This document shows, in pieces, positions 36,496 to 55,156 of a DNA stretch of 64,000 bases (position 1 is its first letter; each line of letters starts with the position of its first letter). This DNA is from Paralvinella palmiformis. Taxonomy: Eukaryota > Annelida > Polychaeta > Terebellida > Alvinellidae. Made by a program: the position numbers and the translations under genes. The notes under the pieces were generated by a model that did no database searches, was not told the origin of the DNA, and saw nothing but the letters and a program-made list of their open reading frames with translations. The stretch lies in the NCBI GenBank assembly GCA_025642065.1, contig JAODUP010000708.1:31001-95000 (forward strand), read 5' to 3'.

Positions 36496-39400
36496 TACAG
36501 CTACAGTAGCCACAAGCTACAGTTTGGTCCTCACAATCCACATGGGCCTCAACATTTTATGTGGCTTTTTGTCCATATTGCAGTTTTTTTAAATGCTTGC
36601 GTAGCAAATTTGTATGTGTAGTTTTAAGAGGGCATATATTGTGCACGTTTTCAATTTCGTATAATGGTACGTGTTATGGTACGGAGTCATTCTGGCGTTA
36701 ACAAGGGGCCTGTTAGATTAATAATGTTTAGGGCTTCGGCAAGTCTAAATACGGCACTAGTAGTATTACATGATAACAGGCTGAAAGGGTAAAGACCAAA
36801 TAGCAAAAGATTGACGAAATCGATCGAGGGCGAGTAGTGCCTCCCCCCTCCCCCACCCGATAATATGACCACAATCTGCAGGAGGTAAAGAAATTACTCC
36901 ATTCATTTGAACAATTAGTCCATGTATCCATCCTAACTACACAAAACAATGACTTTCTAAAAGCGTAGAATTATAGTTATATGGGTCATTTTTAATTAGA
37001 GTGTAGCTTGTAGTGGACGTGGTAAAAAGGTTTTTAAGCTATGTATGAATATTATATATATATATTACTACAAAGACTATTTATAACAAGACGTGTTACT
37101 TCGCGTTTTAACATGGGACGCCATGGCCCTAGCGACCGGAGGTAGATTGTCACGGACGATATCATGTGTGCACAATTAAAGTGTTAATTAACAAAAGAGT
37201 ATGTGATCATGCAACACATAGTACTAGTATTGGCAATTCATTTCAACCATGCGCACACATGTACACGATCACATGTGGACAACCAGAGAGCTTTTGTTTA
37301 TCTGAGAAATACCTCCGCTCACTGGAGACGCCACTGGTTCAAAATTCAACATGGCGCGGCAAGAGTAACGCCTCTGTATATTTAAGCTCTCTGGTTACTA
37401 ACTTGAAAGTAGTGCAAACATATTTAGTTGGTGCTTACCTTTTGGCCACAAGTTCCCCCCCCCCATGTGTGTGTGTGTGTTATTACATATATGTAGTGAT
37501 ACCTTATTTGTTGTGCATATGTATTAGATGTTTGCGGAGTGGTCTTATATTTTCACCTCAGACGAACGTGAATGCGAAAAAAGTTGGTACAATTTTAGAA
37601 ATTCCTATATTAGATATATGGGAGATGAGCCACATTTGGTAGAAACGTCTTGCTGACGTCACTATTTGACAGATCTTGAAGGTGACTCATGACTCGTGGC
37701 TTGATGAGAACTCTAGCACGCAGCTGTATAGTGAGCGAGTTAATGAGTTTTAGTATTGATGTTAGTCACACCTGAAACAGGCTAGAGGAAAGGTTCCGTA
37801 GCAAATCTGATGAATAAAGATGTAACATCGCCAGCACTCAGAAAAGACGAGGATTTCAGATACAGATTGTCTGCACACACAAAATTATAATGGACACATC
37901 ACAATAAATGTCCGTACTCATAGGTTCAAAAGTCAGTGCTGTTTGGTCACGGTGGTCAACAGAACTGACTGCTCGGTCTAGTTTACTTTTAGGTCGATGG
38001 GCTAAATTATCAAATAATGTTTGTTCAAAGAAAACAAAACGCGGTCATCATTCTCAGACCTTCAATTGTACTATTCTCCGTTTATATATATATTCTAGAT
38101 GCTACTGAATTTAAGGCTAAGCAATTAAGGTACTAACAAAGTACTAATTCATTAACTCGCTCATCTTTTCAAACAGATAAAAGTCTATAGTAACCGTAAT
38201 TCATTTTCACTGAAACATAAAATATTTACACATTTCCGTGCAACAAAATATAGATGTATAGTAATTTCGGGGTTTCCTTTAAAATCGAATCAGCTTTATT
38301 TAATTAGTATCAACGATCGACTTTACTAAATTATTATTCACTGAATTCAGTTTGCTTTTGGAAAATGTAGAGGCAAAAGATGTGCTTGATGTAAAAAAAG
38401 TCATTTAAGACTCTCTACTTAGCAAAAGTAAACTATCTGAGGGAGTTTTAATGACTTGTTATATGTTTTATTTAACGATTTACTTGGTATGTCGTTAACG
38501 CTTGGATGAGTTTCATCAACCCGCGTTGACATCGGTGGTGCATTATGGGTAGATAAGGTAATGGTCGTTTAGCTTGCAGGTTCAACTGTTTCGTAAAAGG
38601 TTTGTGATATAAAACGTATCAGCAAACATACTGGCCAAAAGAAGTAGGTTAAAATATCTAGGTCAGTAAAAGGAATGTGCCTCTGGCTGTGAACTAGCTA
38701 AATAGAATTTATTTACGTCCAAGTGATTTGCTTAATCTTTTCTGAAGGCCCACCCTTGCCAGGCGGGCAATGCGCCATGGGATTGAACATCCCATAATTT
38801 ACATCGACAACATGGCGGAATGCTAGGAGTGGGGTTGTAAAAACGGTCAGTGGTAACTTCGGTAATCTCGGACTGGTAACCTCGGCCCCCATGAATTATA
38901 GTAATCTCGGCCCCTAGACATTTATAGCTATTTCTGACTCGTAGCTTGCCTAATATATTGGTATATACTAGGGATATATGGACGGTGACGACAATATATG
39001 CCCGTCTCGTGTTGTGTATTATTATTTAAGGCGGTTTCAGCATTTTGGGCTTTAATGATGCTAATTAATTAATAACTTAATGCACATCTCCTGTCATGTA
39101 ATCTACGATTATCTATGGTGAATTCCTCGAAAAGCAGTCCCCGTCTACCTCATCTAAACAACTGTGTTGGATCTATTTATATTTATTAACGCCTCAAAAC
39201 CAATATCTTACGGGATAACCGAGAAAATGGGGTCTAAATATGATAATTAGCCTGATGCCACCCCAATCCCCAACAACAAATGGTGTTTTGGTTCAACAAC
39301 AATTGCAGCGTGCTGACTCCGCGTTGACAACATATAATATTGTTTTCTTCACTTTTGTTGCACAAGAAATGGGTCATGTTTGTGCGGTTGAGTTTCATCA

Positions 39401-41934
39401 CAATTCTATTGAAACTGGACATTTGCCAACAATTATAACAGCTTCGTACAATGTGTTAAGTTTGTGCAAGTGAAGTACACCAACTCCCTTATGCCTGTTT
39501 TATTATCTCTTATAACTAATTACACCAGAAAACAGTATGGTAAATAGTTTATTTTTGATAAAACACACTGTATTTGGTAGAGTTGCAATTAAGCGACGCT
39601 GTCTGTTGGCCTAATTTTCATCTCCGTGATATTTAGAAGAATTTTTAGACTGCACCACTTATTGATAAATGGAGACTGGTCATTCTGATTCCGGGCTAGT
39701 GGATAAATGTGTGCGTTAGCAAGCAAACACGGGAGTCATCTATATCTTACCATGTGATATATAGCATAACTTCTCTAATAGGTCAGGTCGGGGACATCTG
39801 ACCTGATTACAAGAATTTCTGGAAGTCTTTGTTTATTCTGCTAAGAACAACGGACTGACACCACGTGACCACTTAACTCATCACACATCTCCAACTGAAG
39901 CTGGTAATGTTGCTGGTCACAGATCTGATGTATGGGACTTCGACCCCTACTCCAGAAGGGTATTTCATTCTTTATTTTGCAGTTTTAATCTATATCAGAA
40001 ATAATTGTAAAGGTTAGTTAATACTATTTATAATTTATTAAATGTACATTATTATTATTATTATTATTAGTTGACCTTCAGTGAATAAAAAAAACTTTGA
40101 ACCTTCAGTGTTGATAATTGTTATTTAACAGAAGGTGATACATATCTGATAGTTGCGAAAATGGTAAGAAGGTTGCCTGGTAAAGTGCTCTGACGATACT
40201 AAATAAAAAAGCTGAAGTGACTATTAGAAGCTGTGGGAAGTCGATCGGTTAACAGCAGGGTTCTTGAGAAGAGATCATGATTGATCCAGATAGTACATTT
40301 AGGATCCTCACAAACATGAGGCTAATCAATACAGAGAGAGAGAGAGGGTGCGAGAGAGAGAGAGAGAGAGCAGCACCAGAGAATAGTTGTGATGAGATTC
40401 TGGACGCCGACCATCAGTCATACAATAGTTTTCCGTGGAATCAGTCAGCTATATATCTATGCCTATTTAACTCCTACTCCTGAATATATTTACTTTATCT
40501 GGATGTTCATCCTTACGGAGATATTAACCTGGATCCCCCTTTCTCGTCAATAAGCTCTTGGATCTACCAGCTTCTTATTTATGTCATCACTAATCATTGA
40601 GAATGCAATCTCCGTCCTGTAGTTGGGAGTCCTCGTTCTCAAAGTCATCTCATAAATGTTCGCCATGAGAGATTGCGGCCGTTGTTGGAGGTCATGGCCA
40701 TTGTTTTGATCTGAGTAATATATTTATGTTTGTGGACTATTCCTGGTATGACCAACGCCGAAATACTCACTTATGAGGGACCAGATTTATAGATGACACA
40801 GCCTACAACATTTCACATTATAACCTGAAACGAAAACTATATACTAATATCCAGATCTAAGTTAAAGTTCAATTTTTGTGTTGTCACAGAGAATATTATT
40901 CCTGACACACTTTCACAGAATTACATCTGTATTTAATACTATGACGTGAGTGTCCTAATAGGGTGGTTCAGAGTTCGCACGCATCCTGGAATTCCTGGAA
41001 TATATTTGATTTCAATACCACTCCTGGAAAGTCCTGGAACAGTGCTTGTTTTAATACACCCCTGGAAAACCACCTTGAAAGGGGGGAATTCGTGCTAAAC
41101 ATTTTGAAAACTCTGGCTTATCAAACCGGAAGCTCAGATCGAACAAGTAGCATGCATAGCTGTCAAACAAGTGATTATACGGCCCAGGTTGTGAGAGGTG
41201 AGACCAGGAAATACGGACAATCACTGCCAGTATTGCTCTGTGGTGTCTGCCCTCAGATTGCTGATTTGATCGTCCGCCTATATTCATTGTATCAATTTAT
41301 GCGGTCAATTTCCAAAATCCTCAACAACTAGGCCTAGTCACTAAGACGTCAAAATCGTTGAATCAAAATTAACATCACCGCAGGTTACAGGATACTACAC
41401 GAATGAGAATTTTTGAAAACTAGTCACATGAAGGACACACGTACGCATACGCGGGCACGTTCACACATACACACACGCGCGCGCACCGTGCTTAGTTATA
41501 TTATACTTATTACCACTTATACTTATTACCTATTTCCCGCGGATAAAAGTCAAGAGTTAACAGACTTAAAAATCAAATTTGATGAAAAGGTTCAATCATT
41601 AAAAGATTAATGTACATCTAAAGAAACTGTCATTTCCTTGGACTTCATTAAAAGGAATATCCTTTTCTTTGAGCATGTTTAATAAAAGTAAAAAATTACT
41701 AAGTTTAGTATTCATGGCTTCTGGTGTAATAAAATTTGTGCTATACCTAACCGGCTTATGCTAGATCATTGATGTAAAATGAGATCCTAGAGATTCGTGG
41801 ATCTCTACATATACTTATCGTCTTACATTCACATACAAAAATGGCATCGCGTATCTGCTCCATTAATCAAATGCCAGAATAGATATTTTGATAAATAAAT
41901 GTCCTGGAAACCCATACATGTGGAAGTGTACGAA

Positions 41935-42040
41935 CACTGGATGTTGTGGGTTCGAACCTGTCCCACAACTGTGTTTGTGGGATGTCGCTCCTCGGCCAAA
42001 GATCCTAGATGTGACCAATGCCGTGGTAAAACAGGTCACC
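41935..42040 (+). mobile_element. tRNA-derived SINE, family D, truncated
   Basis: Box B-like gttgtgggttcgaacctg, then gggatgtcgctcctcggcc and the tagatgtgaccaatgccgtg body typical of family D. The box A part is lost or diverged. Confidence 0.55.
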
Positions 42041-42679
42041 CGAAGTAGGTATTAGTCTTCAATAAAAGCAAGCCCACTGTACACTGAAGTAGAATACACC
42101 ATTAAAGAAACAGAAACGACGGTTTTCATGTTAAGATTTGGATGTAAACCGCGAAAACCGTGATATTTGTACGAATTAATGTAAATCGACAAATTGTTAT
42201 GTAGAAATAATGAAATGCTGATCATCAAGTATGTGAAGGCCAATGTGTGTCTCATAATCGCTTCTTGATCAATCAAATACATCTATTAAGTGCTGTTTTG
42301 GGGTATTAATGTAGTATACCACTGAACTAAGGTATCTTAATCTTTTATGGTTTGTGAAATGCAGTTTCAAAAGTATCTGACTGTTGGCCAGGTAAATAGG
42401 GGGATTTCCAGGTTAATGGTGTAGCACCATACAAAACAATTATTTTCAACATACACGCCATTAAAGTTTATTCTAAACTGTAGATATTATTCTGTTGCAA
42501 AATTTCAAAACAATACAAGACTGCTAATTATATTGTAATTGGGTTTGTTCAGTATTAATTGTCTAATATAATTGGCGTATGATTGGAATGATAAGTTAAT
42601 GTTTAACGTGTTGTTTAGATAATGTGTTGTTAGGTGATAGTCGATATTTGTGTTCTTAATTTTGTATAATTACAGACAA

Positions 42680-48837
<6,158 letters not shown>

Positions 48838-49092
48838 TAGGTAGTTAACATCTTATTGTGTGAGTATATGATCTATGTAGGGAAAACTGAGAAACGTTTT
48901 AAGGACCCCTCATACACACCTTGGGATCGACTCTCCACGTTAATATATGTGTGTATGTATGTGTGTGTGTGTGTGCGTGTGCGTGTTAATCTTTTAGCAT
49001 CTATGATAAATAAGTATTATTATTATTGTTATTATTATAAATAAGTAAATTGTTAGGAAACATCTGGAGGCCATTAACCTTATATTTCTTCT

Positions 49093-49250
49093 GGGGTGTC
49101 GCCATGGCCTAGCTGGTAGAATGGCTGGCCACCTAACTCTTAACACCTGTTTTTAAATCCAGGTTGGGTTATATCCAAATGATGTTTCGTCTTTCACTCG
49201 ACCCATTTAGCCTACCATGTGAACCAAAATGGCCGTAATATCGCAACATT
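49093..49250 (+). mobile_element. SINE family A, diverged copy
   Basis: It shows ggggtgtcgccatggcctag, a body with tttcgtctttcactcgaccc and ccatttagcctaccatgtg, and agtatic end ggccgtaat. The head is more diverged than in the other copies. Confidence 0.65.
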
Positions 49251-49602
49251 TACTTTATATTTTCTCCTCTTTAAGCTTGCCTGTTGTAAATACCACAACA
49301 TTTATTTACAGATATATGCCCAGTGCAATTAGAAATCGAAGTTAATATTCCATATGTTGGTCGACAAATGCACTAAGGAATCTGTGTCCATACAAATATA
49401 TCCTCGGTCATAAGTTCCTTCAAGTTAACTTTATATTATGACGTGTTTACAAAATTTGTTCGTCACTCTTGTATTATTTTGTTTTGTTGTGTTATATAAT
49501 CATTATCATTACTACTTATAAAATTATTATACATAATATAATATAATATAATATAATATACATTAACGCTGATGTAAAGAAAAGTTGTACAAAAATTTAA
49601 TT

Positions 49603-49785
49603 ATGTCTAGCGGTAGCGTGTTGGACCACAGATCACTACCACCCGTGTTCGAATCTCGGCGTGGGCGTATCTGAAGGTTGTTTCATCTTTGACTTCGCTT
49701 CATTACCTTTGAAGGTCGCTCGGCCCATTTAGCTTACCATGTGCACAAAAGTGGCTGTAAGACATAAATCATCATCAATCATCAC
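49603..49785 (+). mobile_element. SINE family A
   Basis: The first bases of the head are missing; from gtctagcggtagcgtgttgg onward it follows the family, with box B gttcgaatctcggcg, the catctttgacttcgcttcat body, and an (ATC)n tail ending at the start of the 45-bp minisatellite. Confidence 0.85.
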
Positions 49786-49799
49786 AAAAAGAGCCATTC

Positions 49800-50393
49800 G
49801 CGATGTCCGACTGTTGATATAGATTGTGCTACTGATGACACTGACTGACAGATGTCCGACTGTTGATATAGATTGTTATTGATGATACTGACAGATGTCC
49901 GACTGTTGATATAGATTGTGCTACTGATGATTCTGACAGATGTCCGACTGTTGATATAGAATGTGCTACTGATGACACTGACTGACAGATGTCCGATTGT
50001 TGATATAGATTGTGTTACTGATGATACTGACAGATGTCCGACTGTTGATATAGATTGTGTTAATGGTGACACTGACAGATGTCCGACTGTTGATATAGAT
50101 TGTGTTAATGGTGACACTGACAGATGTCCGACTGTTGATATAGATTGTGTTACTGCTGATCCTGACAGATGTCCGACTGTTGATATAGATTGTGTTACCG
50201 ATGATACTGACAGATATCCGACTGTTGAGATAGATTGTGTTACCGATGATACTGACAGATGTCCGATTGTTGAGATAGATTGTGTTACCGATGACACTGA
50301 CAGATGTCCGACTGTTGATATAGATTGTGTTACTGATGATACTGACAGATGTCCGACTGTTGATATAGATTGTGTTATTGATGACACTGACAC
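49800..50393. repeat. 45-bp minisatellite, about 13 copies
   Basis: The unit begins gatgtccgactgttgatata and continues gattgtgttactgatgatac tgaca. Successive copies start at 49802, 49851, 49894, 49939, 49988, 50033, 50078, 50123, 50168, 50213, 50258, 50303 and 50348. The last eight intervals are exactly 45 bp; among the first four intervals two are 49 (extra gact) and one is 43. Because 45 is a multiple of three, both strands stay open over long distances (15-aa repeat DTDRCPTVDIDCVTD on the plus strand), but the 49- and 43-bp units break the frame. Confidence 0.95.
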
Positions 50394-52354
50394 TTATCTC
50401 AATAATAGGCTGATATATTACAAATTAATTAAATATTAAATTTTCACACTTTCTCCGTTTACAGTTGATGATGTTTGGAATAAATTACAGATTATTTGTT
50501 TAAATGTTAATAAATTAGGAGCTTCTTATGATAACATAATGTGTGTATCTTGTTTGTTTGCTTGCTTGATTGATTGGCCATCGTGTAGGAGGGGCGTAAG
50601 AAACGCTATTAAGGTGGGATTTCATCCTTTAAAAAATTTAAATTCAAGAATATGTTTATTTTATAATTTCACATCATACTTAAAATTTCTAAAATGACAA
50701 ATTCTTCTTTGAATTTTTATTGGACTCGCATCAGGTACCGATTTCATAAAATAGATAATACAGCATTTATGCAACGCGATTTCAAGGCTTAAATATTTCT
50801 AAATGCCTCATTTTATTATTGGGAGACTGATATTTGAACCATAAGTAGCAAAATGGGGGCGGGGGGGTTGTAAACGGCAAGGATTGTTACCTGTTTAATC
50901 ATATAAATCATAATTATAACCGAGGGTGGGGTAGTCGCCCATCTGGGTAGGTCACATTAACACCGATGAGTTGGATACCAGTTTTTATTTTATTTTCGAC
51001 AATTCAGAGTGTGACCTAAAACCAATATTAGAAGCCAATTTCCGTACAGTACTGGCAGATATTTTATGATCGGCCTAAAATAGAAGTGTGCCTAGTTTAT
51101 AGTAAATTCTATTTACACGAGTATCTCTCTTTCTACTGCATCAGTTCATGGCTACACCTCTCATTCGTTAAAATATCTACAGACGTGCTCTTCTGATTAA
51201 CACATTTGACCCGTTTACAGAAACATCGAATGTATATGACTGAGAGAATACCGTGAGATCTTGACGCAGAGAATAATAACATTCGCTGATTGATTTTTTA
51301 GGATGGGAAGTTTGATAGATTATATTGTAAAAATTGATCTCATAAATCAGCCATCCTCGATTTCCATTGACCGTCATCTAGAGAAGACCATTTACAATAT
51401 TATTAATTTGATCTAATCTTCTTAACTATTGGATCTTTTCTGGCTAAGAAGTAATTAGTTATAATTGCCGACGTCTTGAAGTTATCATTGGAGTAAAAAA
51501 AAAATATTTCGACAATTCTGATGTTTTGGTGAACTCGTTTGTTTCACCAAATAAAGAAAAAGATAGATAAGAAATAAAATTTTATGTTGTTGTCCCGAAT
51601 ATAAATGAACTGTCATTGATATAAAGGAAGTATCAGTGATGAAGTCTTTCCTGGTCAAGAGTGTCTTAGTTATAATAGGTGATACAACTAATGTTTTGAA
51701 GCCTCTGGCGAAATGGACGTATTTCTGGTGTCATATCGTCACCGTTTTCTAGTCGATATGAAGATTTGTTTTGTAGTCATATTACTAAACAAGTTATAAT
51801 CGAGGTGAAGATTCGAACGGGACTCTGTGGGTATGGGTGTACTTGGGGTACACACTGCTAATTCGTATTAAGCGTGATAATATCGGTAAGGCGTCAGGCG
51901 CCTTCCGGTGTGAAAACGAGGCTCCCCACTTACTCGCAGCCAATACAAGTCGAATGCTCTAGACCAACCTAAAAAGAGCACACTGATAAAACGTACAGAT
52001 TTACGAGCAGTTCATAATCACATTACGCGAAGATAATCCAATTTTCTGGAAGTATATTGTTTTCGTCCACATTAATCATATTCTACATAAATATCTCGTA
52101 CAGATCGGGAACCCACCGAATTCGTTCTCGGTTCTTATCAAATTAGAAACTACGCAATTGAAATTCAAACTCTAGCGAGACGAGATCGAATTTAATTCCA
52201 ACAACTCATCAAAGTGTCCGTTACTGCATCGTAAGCTCTCGTTGGCTATCGAAAATGGATTCGAGGTTCGCGAAAACAAAATAGTATCAGATGTTCAAAA
52301 CCGTCGAGTATTAGTACTGACAGTTGATCGTCTAGGTGTGTGTGGGGGGGGGGG

Positions 52355-52516
52355 GCACCTCCGTGGTCTAGTTGGTAGCGCGTTGGACCAGAGATTACCT
52401 TTGGCAATGAAGCGAAGTCAAAGATGAAACACCCTTCAGATGTGCCCACGCCGAGATTTGAACACGGGTGGTAGTGATCTGTGGTCCAACACGCTACCGC
52501 TAGACCACGGAGGGGC
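52355..52516. mobile_element. inverted pair of SINE family A heads (foldback)
   Basis: A plus-strand head (52355-52394, cacctccgtggtctagttgg then tagcgcgttggacca) runs directly into a minus-strand copy (52395-52516) that ends with the complement of the same head (accgctagaccacggagggg). The head segments form inverted arms of about 40 bp around an 80-bp loop. Confidence 0.85.
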
Positions 52517-53457
52517 CCGTGTTTGTGCGTAAGCGCAAATCGAATAACATCTTATAAAAATAAAGACAAAAGAAAAACCGATGAGTATTTTATTAAAACA
52601 CGATGTCACAACAGGCAGGTTAAACAAATATACATTCTACGATGAAAAATATCAAACAAACTCTTCCTAACAAAGCATAAACATAAATTATCCGAGACGA
52701 CCCATTTTCAGACACGATCAATCAAGTTGTTTCCTAAATTAGTCGTCTTCCGTGATCAATCCAATCAGTTCCTCCCAAATACGAATAATGTTAATAATAG
52801 TAATAATAATATTGTTTGTAATTTTACATTACGCTGTTAGTACAGTATCTTAACTGTATTGTGTTATGCTGGTTAATTGAATCAGTTCATGTTGTTAATA
52901 ATATTATTGTATTATACTCCGTGGGCTAATAAATAACGAGTAGAATTTGTTAAATTATTGTTCCGGGCTTTAATTATAACAAATCAAATAAAAAATACCA
53001 TTACCTAATAAATACAAAAACATTTATCAATTCAAATCTAATTTCCGATCTATCAAGCCATATTTTGTTTACGAACTTCCTGATGACGAAAACGGATGTT
53101 TTGTATATATTTTGAATAAATAAATAGATGGTGAACGCCAGGCCACCAAATTGTTTATTTCATTTAAATGCGTTTCCGGCGCCAAAATCTGATATAATGT
53201 CGCCACGTCAGGTCATAGCTCTAGAATACTATCGGCAATAATTCGAAACATCAAGTTTTTCTGCTGCTCGATAAATACTTTTTATCCTGAAGTCTGGAAG
53301 ACATTCCAAAGGTAGTACAACAATACTGTGGTAACTATTTATACACGCACGCACGCACGCGCACACACACACACACACACACGCATGCACGCACGTAAAC
53401 ACAACTATTAGAAATATTAGTACCCCGTTATACTACCAGTGTTTATCTTTTGTCAGT

Positions 53458-55122
53458 TCATATGTATTGCTTCTCGGCGAGTAGAACAATTATTACAATC
53501 CCGAGCACTATAAGTATTACAGCCAAGATGCTCATCGTGTATGACACCATCTTGTATCTGTAAGCCTTGCGTGGGTTCTTGTAGCGAAGGTGGCGCCCCC
53601 TCACTGAAAGAAACAACGATAAAAAATGTTTCCGATGCTTCACTAGAGATACGAGAATGATATTTCGTTCCGATATAATAATAGCCTAATACGTACTAAT
53701 AAAAAGGGCAAACAATACACAATACGACACAATACAAAGAAAGATTATTTTAATTCAGTCAGTCTGTACATATCAAGTTTAAAACATCGTTAAGTTCAGT
53801 CTTCGACAAAAACTAACCGTTTGTGGTCGAGTCGAATATGGATCATATTTTGAAAAGATTCAATGATTTGGCATTAAAATTTGGTCAATTTTAGTTTATA
53901 TAATTTTAACGTTGCTGGTTCTTTTACGGTATTTTTGAACTTGGTACAAAGCGTACATCTGGTCGTATAAATATAACAAAACTTTTAACTTAATTGTTGT
54001 TTGATCAGACTTCTTTTCTTTAAACCTAAACCTAACAACGACAAAAAAATCATAAAACGCCTCATAACGGATCGCTTGCTTATCGCGATCATAACGCGAA
54101 AATCAATACTCACAGGCGGCGCCCAAGCCGCAGAGTCCAACAGGTGGACAAAGACAGCTCATCAACATCGCCATTCCAATGGCCCGCTTCATGTTTATCG
54201 TTTCTCTCCGACGCTGCTGGGTGACGACGGGACCTGGCATGGCCGCTGGATGTGTGTTGTGATACTGAGAGCTGGATGTTGATATAGAATAGGCTTGCTG
54301 AAGGTGGCCTATTTGGCTGGCCGGGTGGGGGGTGGCCGGCTGAAAGGTAGAACAGCGGTGTGATGCGATTGTCGGGATTTGAAGGCCGAAATGGGGGGGG
54401 GGGGGGCTGTTAAAAGTCAGTCGATCACTCGCTCACTCACTCATCGAATCATTCACTTACTCACTCACTCAAACACGAAAACCTAAATTAATCAAGTAAT
54501 CAGTCATGAAATCAGCTAGTCAATCAATCAGTCAAGAACATATTTACAAAGTGGCCTTTTATTCATTTGTTGGCTTAATAAATAAATCAGTCAATCAATC
54601 AATCAGTCAGTCACATTCTCGCAAATACCCTTATTCAGTAACTTATCACTCACTCACTCACCTCGAGGGTGAAGACCTGTTGTGGATTCTTATCAATATT
54701 CGTGCAGTCAATATCTGTTGTAGTTGTTGTTGTTGTTGTGCGGCTGCGTACAAGTTCGAGTCACTTGTACTACGATGTAAAGCCAACACGGGAGCGTTCT
54801 ATGACAATCAGTAAAAACATTCCCTTTAGAGATAATTATAAACTGATATATTTATATTGTTACGATTACGACAGACATTCTTTATGAAAAATAACACATT
54901 CGTCCCTCTAGGGACGATTATGACAGATCCGAAAGGTCCAATTCAGTGAAATTCCTATATAATATGCCTTTTATATCGGATAAATAAATATTCAAAATTA
55001 ATCCTGAAACGAAAAAGGCTTTTGTCTTACATTCGTAATTTTCATATCATTCTGAACAATTGATAATGAAATGAAGTGTGGGTGGGTGGGTGGGTGATGT
55101 TTATATCTACGTGGGTATAACA

Positions 55123-55156
<34 letters not shown>

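Larger units (their letters stand above)
35950..42675. other. intergenic DNA between PPIL4 and FAXC, probable FAXC 5' UTR exon not located
   Basis: No coding exon could be supported. It holds a truncated family B SINE head (36432-36495), a short (GA)n tract (about 40334-40371), a family D SINE (41935-42040), and AT-rich unique sequence. Because the FAXC ATG exon begins at a splice acceptor (aattacag, 42668-42675), at least one non-coding FAXC exon and its promoter should lie in this stretch, but nothing marks them clearly. The region 38700-38850 is less AT-rich and is one candidate. Confidence 0.4.
48838..53457. other. intergenic DNA between FAXC and the CD225-like gene
   Basis: No gene supported. 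Contents: two family A SINEs (49093-49250 and 49603-49785), the 45-bp minisatellite (49800-50393), an inverted SINE pair (52355-52516), poly-G/C tracts near 50856-50870 and 52345-52354, and a (CGCA)n/(CA)n tract (53345-53382). The rest is AT-rich unique sequence. Confidence 0.5.

Noticed and set aside
37166..37642. A 158-codon open frame in the PPIL4-FAXC interval.
   Set aside because: No recognisable domain, erratic composition, includes a poly-C/GT tract, and no matching splice sites.
40963..41331. A 122-codon open frame.
   Set aside because: No family resemblance, no promoter or partner exon; kept as a weak possibility only.
49310..49375. Possible alternative last exon of FAXC after atttacag near 49312.
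   Set aside because: Phase fits but the peptide DICPVQLEIEVNIPYVG has no FAXC resemblance, whereas 48734-48837 encodes the conserved YCERIK...WPDW end.
49782..50393. A 203-codon open frame on the minus strand and a 158-codon one on the plus strand.
   Set aside because: Both are produced by the 45-bp minisatellite; the 43- and 49-bp units shift the frame and no start context, splice site or domain supports coding.
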